Positions 1 through 6,777 of a DNA stretch of 8,897 nucleotides are shown piece by piece. Origin of the DNA: Acidobacteriota bacterium (lineage in GTDB: Bacteria > Acidobacteriota > Terriglobia > Terriglobales > Acidobacteriaceae); the NCBI GenBank assembly GCA_021810815.1, contig JAJZHR010000069.1:1-8897 (forward strand), in the 5' to 3' direction. The notes under the pieces were generated by a model. That model made no database searches, had not been told where the DNA came from, and was given only the letters and a program-made list of their open reading frames with translations. Both the position numbers and the translations under genes were made by a program. The number at the start of each line of letters is the position of its first letter. Positions within the stretch are counted from its first letter, which is position 1.

Positions 1-573
1 AAGCTGGTAAGTGGCGTCGCCGAGCTGCTCTGCAACGGACAGCACAGGGGCGGCCTTGCCCCGGTTTTCGACGCAGGTGTCGCCGTTGCGGCTGATGCGC
101 AGCCGGAGATCCAGCGCCGGGCTGGGTCTGACAATCTGGAAGCGGAGATCCGGGGTGAGGATAGCATCGTTTGCCATAGCCGCCATGGTCACCTCCACGG
201 CTCCCTTATCCAGAGCCAGCATCAGCGGCGCGCTGGCGGCGGCACCGCTGGCGGAGAGGTGGAGGTTGCTGGTGGAGCATAAGCTGACCGTGCCGCCACG
301 GGCCAGGGAGATGCTCACTGGAGCGCTTCCGGCGGTGATTCCGGAGCCGCTGGTCAGCAGCGTCTGGCCGTTCGCGATCGACACGCCGGAGAAGGATGCC
401 GCTTGCTGCGGGCCAGCGCCGGAGGCTGGGGGCAGGACACGGCCAATCGGCTGCTGGGCCGCCGCATTTGGCAGCGACAGCAGCGCCGGCCCGATGCAGA
501 GCGCCAGGGCGAGGAAGAGTGCAGGTGACCGATTCTCCAGGAAAGTGCTCTGTTGCAAGCGGTTTCTCCACAT
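1..573 (-). CDS. Exported FecR-like domain protein, partial (C-terminus beyond the left edge)
   Basis: Reading the minus strand from the ATG at 573 gives 191 open codons with no stop before the window edge, so the gene is cut off at its 3' end. The N-terminus is a signal peptide: basic residues at the start, a hydrophobic stretch at about 17-34, and an AAA-QQ cleavage site near residue 39. Residues 62-170 have the beta-repeat style of FecR-type domains: GQTLLTSGSGI, then SISLARGGTVSL, then LALDKGAVEV, then AILTPDLRFQI. Such domains are known from FecR regulators and from exported acidobacterial proteins. It starts 19 bases after the pabA/trpG stop, so the two are probably co-transcribed. No good Shine-Dalgarno sequence precedes the ATG. 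The overlapping frames at 11-589 (+) and 206-571 (-) look like shadows. The reading frame is well supported; the FecR assignment is a pattern match by eye and less certain. Confidence 0.7.
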   Translation of the reverse strand, partial: MWRNRLQQSTFLENRSPALFLALALCIGPALLSLPNAAAQQPIGRVLPPASGAGPQQAASFSGVSIANGQTLLTSGSGITAGSAPVSISLARGGTVSLCSTSNLHLSASGAAASAPLMLALDKGAVEVTMAAMANDAILTPDLRFQIVRPSPALDLRLRISRNGDTCVENRGKAAPVLSVAEQLGDATYQL

Positions 574-592
574 TCTGCGTTGCAGTTGAGCT

Positions 593-1201
593 TTAGAGAT
601 TCAGGAAGTTCTGGATCAGCTTCTTGCCGTCCGCAGTCAGCACGCTTTCCGGATGGAACTGAACGCCCTCGATGGGCAGGCTGCGGTGGCGGAGGGCCAT
701 GATGGTGCCGCCATCGGCCGCGCTTACGCGGGCAGAGACTTCCAGCTCTGCGGGTAGGCCCTCTTCCGAGACGATGAGCGAATGGTAGCGGGTGCAGGTC
801 ATGGGTGTTTCAATGCCGCTGAAGATGGTTCTGCCATCATGCTCCACCTGGCTGGTCTTGCCGTGCATCAGGCGCTCGGCGCGGACGACGTTGCCGCCGA
901 ACGCTGCGCCGATGGACTGATGACCGAGGCACACGCCAAGGATGGGCACGCGCCGCGTTCCTTGTCCCCTATTGGGCTGCGCCATTCGCTCGGCGAAGTG
1001 CTGGATGAGGGCGATGCTGATGCCGGCATCCTGCGGAGTGCATGGGCCCGGGGAGATGACGATGCGGTCGGGCCGCATGGCCTCCACCTCGGCGGGCGTC
1101 AGCTCGTCGTTGCGGCGGATCACCATCTCCGCGCCAAGCTCGCCCATGTACTGCACGAGGTTGTATGTGAAGGAGTCGTAATTGTCGAGAACGAAAACCA
1201 T
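593..1201 (-). CDS. pabA/trpG: Aminodeoxychorismate/anthranilate synthase glutamine amidotransferase subunit (component II)
   Basis: This class I glutamine amidotransferase releases ammonia from glutamine and passes it to a chorismate-binding partner (PabB or TrpE). The partner then makes aminodeoxychorismate for folate or anthranilate for tryptophan. At 202 residues it has normal family length. It opens with the typical DNYDSFTYNLVQY. The oxyanion loop SPGPCTP is at 50-56, the nucleophile Cys91 is in GVCLGHQ, and the other triad residues His183 and Glu185 are in QFHPES. MHGKTS at 112-117 is also a family signature. The segment before the active site (about 72-85, AQPNRGQGTRRV) looks slightly long. 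No pabB, trpE or other trp gene is in the window, so the choice between PabA and TrpG, or an enzyme serving both, cannot be made. The ATG is preceded by only a weak purine run (GGTAG). The gene diverges from recA and probably shares a transcript with the FecR-like gene downstream. Confidence 0.95.
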   Translation of the reverse strand: MVFVLDNYDSFTYNLVQYMGELGAEMVIRRNDELTPAEVEAMRPDRIVISPGPCTPQDAGISIALIQHFAERMAQPNRGQGTRRVPILGVCLGHQSIGAAFGGNVVRAERLMHGKTSQVEHDGRTIFSGIETPMTCTRYHSLIVSEEGLPAELEVSARVSAADGGTIMALRHRSLPIEGVQFHPESVLTADGKKLIQNFLNL

Positions 1202-1285
1202 GCTGCTACCAGCATAGACGGTTCAGGGCTGCGGAGCGATTTGCGGAGGTTCGAGCCGTCCGCTTTGGCGCGATTCGCTTTTTCT

Positions 1286-1314
1286 TTGCCCATTGCGAAA
1301 CTTGGTGCTAGAAT
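1286..1314 (+). promoter_or_regulatory. Predicted sigma-70-type promoter of recA
   Basis: TTGCCC (1286-1291) and TAGAAT (1309-1314) are separated by exactly 17 bases, and a TG one base upstream of the -10 (1306-1307) makes it an extended -10 element. Transcription would start near 1321, leaving a leader of about 60 bases before the recA GTG. I see no canonical LexA operator, neither the E. coli CTG-N10-CAG type nor the Gram-positive GAAC-N4-GTTC type, on or near it. SOS control therefore cannot be claimed from known boxes. Confidence 0.65.
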
Positions 1315-1366
1315 CCCGTTTTGAACTTCCAATCATCCCACCTGCAACCGCAGCATTTTAGAACCG

Positions 1367-1375
1367 AAGAGGAGA
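1367..1375 (+). promoter_or_regulatory. Ribosome binding site deciding the GTG start of recA
   Basis: AAGAGGAGA lies with its AGGAG core (1370-1374) eight bases before the GTG at 1383. There is no in-frame ATG near the conserved RecA N-terminus, so this site fixes the GTG as the start. Confidence 0.8.
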
Positions 1376-1382
1376 CACGCCC

Positions 1383-2456
<1,074 letters not shown>

Positions 2457-2479
2457 TTTTCGAGCCATTTTCAAGTCAG

Positions 2480-2522
2480 AGGAGCCCCATGTCCCGGAAG
2501 CGAGACATGGGGCTCCTTGTTT
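2480..2522 (+). terminator. Intrinsic terminator of recA, in the convergent gap
   Basis: A perfect 14-bp inverted repeat (AGGAGCCCCATGTC at 2480-2493, GACATGGGGCTCCT at 2504-2517) with a 10-base loop is followed by TGTTT at 2518-2522. It begins 24 bases after the recA stop. It also lies just beyond the stop of the convergent Spy-like gene, so it may block transcription in both directions. The T-run is better in the recA direction. Confidence 0.85.
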
Positions 2523-2533
2523 CAGGCTTGGAT

Positions 2534-3235
2534 TTACTCGGCGGGCAGTGGCGGCAGGTCCGCGTTGTCGGCGGGCATGGGCGGGGGAATCAGGAGTCCT
2601 TCTGGGCCGAGCGCGCCGGGGCTTGGTGGACGGCCTGGCTGCGGAGGCATCTTAGGCATCATTCTTGGGCGATGCGAGCGCTCCTCAGCCTGGAGCTTGG
2701 TCCACTGTTCCGGCGTGAGCACGGAGCGAATGCCAAGCAGCATTTTCGCGTTCGTCTTCTCCAGTTCCGCGCGGGCCTGGGCGACGCGGTCGATCTGGGC
2801 CAGCACCTTGGCGGTGTCCGGTGGATTTGCGTCCAGCATCGGTTCCAGCAGAACATTCTGCTTTTCAACGTTCGCCTTCAGGTCGATGAGCTGGAGGCGC
2901 GCCTGCTGGAAGACATCGTTCATCCGCTTCTGCTGGTCTGCGCTGAGCGAGAGCGCCTGGACCATATCGGGGTTCCTCCACCAGGTTCCCGCAGGCGCGA
3001 TGCGGCGAGACGCGGCCATGTCGTTCGGCCCCATCATCCTGTGTTCGAAGTTCTCCCGCATCATGCCTCTTGCTCGTGGCAGATTTCCTGGCGGCAACTT
3101 CGCGTCGGGGGATGTGGAGGTCGACGGCGGCGGTGCCGGGCTTTGCGAAGGCGTGGGCTGCTGGGCGAAGGCCATGCTGCCAGAGAGAAGCGTGGCGAGC
3201 AGGAGATGCGACTTGGAAATCATGGTTGTCCTCAT
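2534..3235 (-). CDS. Secreted Spy/CpxP-like periplasmic protein (LTxxQ motifs)
   Basis: The 233-residue product has a signal peptide (residues 1-24, hydrophobic core LLLATLLSGSMA, cleavage after AFA), so it should be periplasmic. A disordered Pro/Ser/Thr-rich linker follows (25-52). A helical core then carries two LTxxQ-type motifs, LSADQ at 97-101 and LTPEQ at 173-177, the mark of the Spy/CpxP/ZraP family. A long amphipathic helix lies between them (about 105-165). The C-terminus (187-233) is Pro-rich with two Met clusters. Family members act as periplasmic chaperones or as metal or stress sensors; CnrX, which controls the ECF factor CnrH, has this kind of fold. It is the third gene of the sigma operon: its ATG is 5 bases after the anti-sigma stop, and its ribosome binding site (AAAGGAAG, 3251-3244) lies inside the end of that gene, which suggests translational coupling. 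The ligand or client is unknown. Confidence 0.85.
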   Translation of the reverse strand: MRTTMISKSHLLLATLLSGSMAFAQQPTPSQSPAPPPSTSTSPDAKLPPGNLPRARGMMRENFEHRMMGPNDMAASRRIAPAGTWWRNPDMVQALSLSADQQKRMNDVFQQARLQLIDLKANVEKQNVLLEPMLDANPPDTAKVLAQIDRVAQARAELEKTNAKMLLGIRSVLTPEQWTKLQAEERSHRPRMMPKMPPQPGRPPSPGALGPEGLLIPPPMPADNADLPPLPAE

Positions 3236-3240
3236 TCGGA

Positions 3241-3762
3241 TTACTTCCTTTGAGCGGTTAGGGATTGGGAGCCGGAGCCATGGGCGTACACGGAACTGTG
3301 GGTGGGGTCTGCAAGCGGCTGCATGGGCGATGGAACGGAAGCCGCAATGTCCTGATCGACCTCGCTGAGGAGGGCATCGTCGGATTCCGCTGTGAAAGGT
3401 TGGGGCGACTGTTCGCTGGTGGAGGTGGATTGCGGAGCAGACGCGGAAGCAATGCGCCGCTCATGCACAACGCCTGGAAGCAGCAGGACGAGCAGCGCCA
3501 TGGCTGCCAGAGCAAACCACGCCGGGCGCAGCGATGGATCGTAGGACGCTCGGGCTGCGGGCTGCGGCCGCGCATATTCCCGCTCCGCAAAGGCTGACGC
3601 AGCCGTGCTGAAGAGAGCAAGCGGCTGGCGAAGAGCATCGAGTTCGGTCGAGCAGGCAGGGCAAGCGCAAAGATGGTCCTGCGAAGCTGCGTTCGCGGCG
3701 GCGTCGGATGCGTCGCCGACAAGAACGGCTGCTAGCTCGTCATGGGTGAGGTGGGGTGTCAT
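3241..3762 (-). CDS. Membrane anti-sigma factor with zinc-finger (zf-HC2/ZAS) motif
   Basis: The 173-residue product has a cytoplasmic zinc-binding anti-sigma motif of the HxxxCxxC type (His30, Cys34, Cys37; an extra Cys32 lies between) within the typical N-terminus LTHDELAAVLVGD. One transmembrane helix follows (about 81-99, WFALAAMALLVLLLPGVV). The periplasmic tail (about 100-173) is Ser/Pro/acid-rich without a recognisable fold. Family members bind their cognate ECF sigma factor and release it on a signal. The start at 3762 is chosen because ATG overlaps the sigma stop (ATGA, 3762-3759) and has AAGGAG (3773-3768) at good spacing. The open frame extends much further upstream, but that part is a shadow of the sigma gene. 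The extra cysteine may matter if the zinc site is redox-sensitive, which is inference. Confidence 0.88.
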   Translation of the reverse strand: MTPHLTHDELAAVLVGDASDAAANAASQDHLCACPACSTELDALRQPLALFSTAASAFAEREYARPQPAARASYDPSLRPAWFALAAMALLVLLLPGVVHERRIASASAPQSTSTSEQSPQPFTAESDDALLSEVDQDIAASVPSPMQPLADPTHSSVYAHGSGSQSLTAQRK

Positions 3763-4433
3763 TTGGACTCCTTCTGCCCGGACGGGGTTTTCTCTGTGGA
3801 CTGGGATCTCTGCCCGGCACGTACTTTGACGGGTGCGGCCTGACTGGCGCGGCCCATTTCTGCGCGGACGACGGCGAGGGCGCGGTACAGGTGGCTCTTG
3901 ACTGTGCTGACCGGCATCCCGGTGGCGGTGGCGATCTCCGGCAGCTCCAGCTCTTCGACAAAGCGGAGGAGGAAGACCGAGCGCTGGCGGCTGGAAAGCC
4001 GCGCGACGGTGCTCCATACCTGCGCCACTTGTTCGCGGGCGATGAGGAGCGACTCGGCGGAGCTGCCGGGCAGCGAGAGGTGCGCGGAGATGTCGTCTGG
4101 CTGGACGGCATCCAGAGCGGCCCGCTTCCAGAATTTGAAGCGTTCGGTGCGGGTGTGGTCGCGCAGCAGGTTCACCGCGATGCGCATCAGCCAGGTGCGG
4201 AGGGAGCACTCCCCGCGAAAGCGGTCGCGCTGATTGTAGGCGCGCAGGAAGGTGTCCTGCGTCAGGGACTCGGCCGCATCGCTATCCCGCAGGGAGACGA
4301 GCAGGAAGCGGAAGACGAGCGGCCGGTAAGCGGCGATCACGTCCTCAAGGTCGTCGAGGGTCGCGGTGGCGCGCGAGCTAGCTCCGGTGGACGCGATGGC
4401 AAATTCTTCCGAGGTGAGGGTCTGTTGGATCAT
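3759..4433 (-). CDS. ECF-family RNA polymerase sigma factor (with zinc anti-sigma and Spy-like partners)
   Basis: This ECF (group 4) sigma factor of 224 residues directs RNA polymerase to a small promoter set. Region 2 spans about 33-98: YRPLVFRFLLVSLRDSDAAE, then LTQDTFLRAY, then SLRTWLMRIAVNLLRD. This is the core-binding and -10-reading part. A linker covers about 99-138. Region 4 spans about 139-192 and ends in the helix-turn-helix LPEIATATGMPVSTVKSHLYRAL, which reads the -35. A basic, Ser/Thr-rich tail of about 30 residues after region 4 is longer than usual. It is the first gene of a three-gene operon, overlapping the anti-sigma start by 4 bases. The ATG at 4433 has only weak upstream SD candidates (an AGAGAGAGACAGG purine run). 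No convincing autoregulatory ECF promoter was identified upstream; a strong inverted repeat is there instead. Confidence 0.95.
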   Translation of the reverse strand: MIQQTLTSEEFAIASTGASSRATATLDDLEDVIAAYRPLVFRFLLVSLRDSDAAESLTQDTFLRAYNQRDRFRGECSLRTWLMRIAVNLLRDHTRTERFKFWKRAALDAVQPDDISAHLSLPGSSAESLLIAREQVAQVWSTVARLSSRQRSVFLLRFVEELELPEIATATGMPVSTVKSHLYRALAVVRAEMGRASQAAPVKVRAGQRSQSTEKTPSGQKESK

Positions 4434-4457
4434 GCGAGGCTGCGCCTGTCTCTCTCT

Positions 4458-4489
4458 GCGGTGCAGGCCGCTGGATTGGCCTGCACCGC
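4458..4489. repeat. Perfect 12-bp inverted repeat upstream of the first ECF sigma gene
   Basis: GCGGTGCAGGCC (4458-4469) and GGCCTGCACCGC (4478-4489) are exact reverse complements around an 8-base loop. The repeat ends 24 bases before the sigma ATG. On the sigma-gene strand it is followed by a purine run rather than Ts, so it is not a terminator. It could be a DNA operator, a leader hairpin shaping translation of the sigma mRNA, or a member of a dispersed palindrome family. The remaining gap between this repeat and coaD (4490-4710) holds nothing else I can identify with confidence, though promoters for both flanking genes must be there or nearby. Confidence 0.8.
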
Positions 4490-4710
4490 TACAGACGGCG
4501 GCTCCCGCGCAAAGGACTACATATTCCGAGAAAATAGCAGCAATTCGGGCTGCGCGGGGAATGGGCTGCTCCCGGGCTAGTCGGGATGACGTGGATGCTT
4601 TGGTCTGCGGCTTTCAGGGAGACATCGGTTTGGCTGGAAAATTTGTTCTCCCGGCCTGTGTCCGCTCCCGATCCTGACGAATCAATTTGCGGCCTTGGCT
4701 GCGGGGCCGT

Positions 4711-5220
4711 ATGCTGCTGATTGTCGTGAATACTGTCAAAGCCATCTATCCCGGATCGTTCGACCCCCTGACCAACGGGCACCTCGACCTGATCGCGCGC
4801 TGCGCGAAGATCGTGGACCAACTGGTCGTCGGCGTGCTCAGCAACTCGCAGAAGCATCCGCTGTTCAGCGTGCCGGAGCGCGTGGAGATGATTCAGGAGG
4901 CGACCCGCGACATCGGCAATGTGTCCGTGACGACGTTCGCAGGGCTGCTGGTGGACTTTGCGCAGAGGGAGCGCGCACAGGCCGTGCTGCGCGGCATTCG
5001 CGCCATCAGCGACTACGAGTACGAAGTCCAGATGGCGATGATGAACCGCCGCCTGGCGCCGGGGCTTGAAACCATCTTCATGATGCCGCACGAGAAGTAC
5101 AGCTACGTCAGCTCGCGGCTGGTGAAGGAGGTCTTCCGGCTGGGCGGAGCTGTGGACGGCCTGGTGCCGGAGCTGGTGCTGGAGCGGCTGCGGGCAAGGG
5201 TCGAGCCAGAGCGGTACTGA
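4711..5220 (+). CDS. coaD: Phosphopantetheine adenylyltransferase (coenzyme A biosynthesis)
   Basis: CoaD transfers AMP from ATP to 4'-phosphopantetheine to give dephospho-CoA, the penultimate step of CoA synthesis, in the cytoplasm. The 169-residue product shows YPGSFDPLTNGH (13-24), which contains the nucleotide-binding TxGH motif. RGIRAISDYEYE (94-105), MMNRRLAP (110-117) and the C-terminal SSRLVKE (134-140) are also present, all CoaD hallmarks. The start is uncertain. The ATG at 4711 has a weak CGGGG element four bases upstream. The GTG at 4726 would give 164 residues beginning (M)NTVKAIYPGSFDP, closer to the usual N-terminus, but has no ribosome binding site. A TTG at 4687 also opens the frame and is least likely. 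It sits alone between two ECF operons, divergent from the first and 214 bases before the second. Confidence 0.96.
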   Translation: MLLIVVNTVKAIYPGSFDPLTNGHLDLIARCAKIVDQLVVGVLSNSQKHPLFSVPERVEMIQEATRDIGNVSVTTFAGLLVDFAQRERAQAVLRGIRAISDYEYEVQMAMMNRRLAPGLETIFMMPHEKYSYVSSRLVKEVFRLGGAVDGLVPELVLERLRARVEPERY

Positions 5221-5340
5221 GTGCTGCGCGTAGGGCGGGGAGCGCCTGCCGCGCAAAGGGCCAAGTCGTAACGCTAAAGTGCCCGTCTCCTGGCTAATGG
5301 TAAAAGCTGCCGCAACGTATTCTGGTTCTGGCGATTGCGC

Positions 5341-5400
5341 TGAATTCTTCTTTCAATTCCTCATTCAACTTCTCGCGAGAATTAATTTTCGGGCGAAAGC
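5341..5400 (+). promoter_or_regulatory. AT-rich probable promoter/operator region before the second ECF sigma gene, with palindrome TCTCGCGAGA
   Basis: By hand count this block is 23 G/C of 60, far below the neighbouring genes. It contains the perfect 10-bp palindrome TCTCGCGAGA (5371-5380) followed by AATTAATTTT. Position and composition suit a promoter or operator for the ECF operon starting at 5435. I could not assign -35/-10 hexamers with confidence, so this is a region-level call. Confidence 0.4.
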
Positions 5401-5434
5401 AGACCTTGGGCGTCTGTCTGGATAGAAGGAAATT

Positions 5435-6007
5435 ATGGCGTCGATTGAGGGATGCAGCTTGGTCTTGTCTTCCATAGAGGGTGCGCGGTCGGAGATCGAT
5501 CTTGCGGCTCTGGTGGAGACATATTCGCCAATCTTATTCCGAGTAGCGCACTCGATCTTGCGGAGTCCAGCGGAGGCCGAGGACGTTGTGCAGGATGTCT
5601 TTGTGCGCCTGCTTGAGCATCGTCGCACTCTGCCGCAAGTGCGTGACATGCGTGTGTGGCTGGTGCGGATTGCGTGGAATCTCGCTCTTGACCGCAGGCG
5701 GCGCATACGGCCGGAGCAACTGGACGAGATGTTCGCGGAGAGGCTGGTGGCCGGAAGCGTTCCGGCCGATGTGGCGCTCGATGAATCGCAGCATATGAAG
5801 ACAGTTCTGCGCGAAATGGAGAGATTGCCGAAGGCGGAGCGCCATGTTCTTCTGCTTGCTGCAATCGAGGAGCTGGAGACGGCGGAGATGGCACAGGTTA
5901 TGGAGAGAAGCGAATCTGCTATTCGATCATTGCTCTCTCGAGCTCGAGCACGGCTGCGCGAACGGCTCGACGAAAAACGGCTCGACGAAAGTAGAGGCGA
6001 TCGATGA
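5435..6007 (+). CDS. ECF-family RNA polymerase sigma factor (with zinc-free membrane partner and mini-secretin)
   Basis: The 190-residue product is a group 4 sigma factor. Region 2 spans about 26-90: VETYSPILFRVAHSILRSPAEAED, then VVQDVFVRLL, then RVWLVRIAWNLALDRRRR. Region 4 spans about 125-177: RLPKAERHVLLLAAIEELE, then MAQVMERSESAIRSLLSRARARLRERL, containing the helix-turn-helix. It is clearly different from the ECF factor at 3759-4433 and is not a duplicate. The ATG at 5435 has AGAAGGA (5424-5430) close upstream. The C-terminus carries a 15-base in-frame duplication (RLDEK-RLDES). The stop overlaps the next start (ATGA, 6004-6007), so the gene below is translationally coupled and probably its regulator. 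Its regulon is unknown; autoregulation from the AT-rich upstream region is plausible but not shown. Confidence 0.95.
   Translation: MASIEGCSLVLSSIEGARSEIDLAALVETYSPILFRVAHSILRSPAEAEDVVQDVFVRLLEHRRTLPQVRDMRVWLVRIAWNLALDRRRRIRPEQLDEMFAERLVAGSVPADVALDESQHMKTVLREMERLPKAERHVLLLAAIEELETAEMAQVMERSESAIRSLLSRARARLRERLDEKRLDESRGDR
5962..5991 (+). repeat. 15-base tandem duplication at the end of the second sigma gene
   Basis: ACGGCTCGACGAAAA (5962-5976) is followed directly by ACGGCTCGACGAAAG (5977-5991), 14 of 15 bases identical. The frame is kept, and the last residues become RLDEK-RLDES. The near-identity suggests a fairly recent slippage event. Confidence 0.9.
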
Positions 6008-6777
6008 AGAATTCCGAGGAAGCAATTGAGAAGGTGCTGGCAGGTCTGCGAAGCGCCGATCCTCCAGCAGGAATGGAGCGCCGCATTGTCGAGGCGGTCT
6101 GGAAGGCGGAGCGGGATGCTGCATCGGAGCGGCCGGTCTCTGGCTGGGGTGGATTGAGAGCCGGTTTGATGGCCTCATGGTCTGGCGCTGAGGCAAAGAG
6201 ACTCCTGGCGTTCGGGGCTGCTTTGGTAGCTGTCTTAGTCGTCGCCTTGGTGATGCCTGCGATCGATCGATTGGGACGGCACCCGGAGCAGCGGGCTGTA
6301 CGTGGTGCCTCACAGTCCACGAGCGCTGCTGATGTCCAATCGCGCCAGGCGGCTGCAAAAGCAGTTGAGGGGAGAGCGCAGCCAGCGTTGCATGCTGCGA
6401 TTCCGCCGCCGATGAGGAAGAAGCCACTGGTGCAAAAAGCAGCGGTTGCCCGGAACGGAAGTGGAGACTCTGCCCGTAGTGGAGACTCTATGCGTGATGG
6501 GGACTCTGTGGCAGTGCGTGAGATGCGTGCCGCCAGTCTTCCAGAGCCTCCGATGCCGTTGACGGAGCAGGAGAAGCTGCTGTTGCGGGTTGTGCACAGG
6601 AGCGATCCGGTGGAACTGGCGATGCTGAATCCAGAGATGGAGGCCAGGCGGGAAGCGGAAGGCGCAGTGGAGTTCCAGAAGTTTTTTGAGCCACCGGTGA
6701 CGGAAGGCAGAGGTAAAGATTCGCTTGCTAAGAAAGCTAAAGATTCGCCTGCTAAGAGAGAAGGAGATGAAAGATGA
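6004..6777 (+). CDS. Single-pass membrane protein, probable non-zinc anti-sigma factor
   Basis: The 257-residue product has an N-terminal cytoplasmic helical segment (1-40, EEAIEKVLAGLRS, then PPAGMERRIVEAVWK), one transmembrane helix (about 67-87, LLAFGAALVAVLVVALVMPAI), and a long periplasmic tail. It contains no cysteine and no HxxxCxxC motif, so it is not a ZAS protein. Its job is inferred from position, overlapping the sigma gene by ATGA, and from the membrane topology. The tail has a low-complexity Gly-Asp-Ser repeat (151-168). A segment at about 184-230 that may be a conserved domain follows (PMPLTEQEKLLLRVV, then LNPEMEARREAEG, then EFQKFFEP). The C-terminus is Lys-rich and repeated (237-252). 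The ATG at 6004 has GAGG six bases upstream. Its stop overlaps the third gene's start (ATGA, 6774-6777). The anti-sigma role is likely but unproven. Confidence 0.78.
   Translation: MKNSEEAIEKVLAGLRSADPPAGMERRIVEAVWKAERDAASERPVSGWGGLRAGLMASWSGAEAKRLLAFGAALVAVLVVALVMPAIDRLGRHPEQRAVRGASQSTSAADVQSRQAAAKAVEGRAQPALHAAIPPPMRKKPLVQKAAVARNGSGDSARSGDSMRDGDSVAVREMRAASLPEPPMPLTEQEKLLLRVVHRSDPVELAMLNPEMEARREAEGAVEFQKFFEPPVTEGRGKDSLAKKAKDSPAKREGDER
6454..6507 (+). repeat. Three 18-base imperfect tandem repeats inside the putative anti-sigma gene
   Basis: Units at 6454-6471, 6472-6489 and 6490-6507 each end in GGAGACTCT or GGGGACTCT. The 12-base core AGTGGAGACTCT is identical in the first two and has two changes in the third. 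They encode NGSGDS, ARSGDS and MRDGDS, a flexible acidic/serine linker in the periplasmic part. Confidence 0.85.
6712..6759 (+). repeat. 24-base tandem duplication at the end of the putative anti-sigma gene
   Basis: Units 6712-6735 and 6736-6759 match at 21 of 24 bases and encode GKDSLAKK and AKDSPAKR. The frame is preserved. It gives a Lys-rich C-terminal tail just before the overlap with the mini-secretin gene. Confidence 0.9.

Noticed and set aside
11..589. 192-codon plus-strand open frame at the left end
   Set aside because: The opposite strand has an open frame with signal peptide and beta-strand pattern typical of an exported protein. This one has no motif and is taken as its shadow.
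3763..4209. Upstream extension of the anti-sigma reading frame to 322 codons
   Set aside because: The extension overlaps the sigma gene in another frame and has no anti-sigma or domain character. The ATGA overlap with AAGGAG marks the true start at 3762.
4490..4560. ECF-type autoregulatory promoter upstream of the first sigma gene (GGAAT ... GTC on the minus strand)
   Set aside because: Spacing between the GGAAT and CGTC-like elements is about ten bases too long for an ECF promoter.
5225..5255. Possible terminator hairpin after coaD (GCGCG ... CGCGC with inner GGCG/CGCC)
   Set aside because: The stem is broken by mismatches and no T-run follows, so it does not meet the standard for an intrinsic terminator.
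4505..5259. 11-base direct repeat CCGCGCAAAGG at 4505-4515 and 5249-5259 flanking coaD
   Set aside because: It is short, GC-rich and without extended similarity or element ends. Chance is a reasonable explanation, and nothing suggests that coaD was mobilised.
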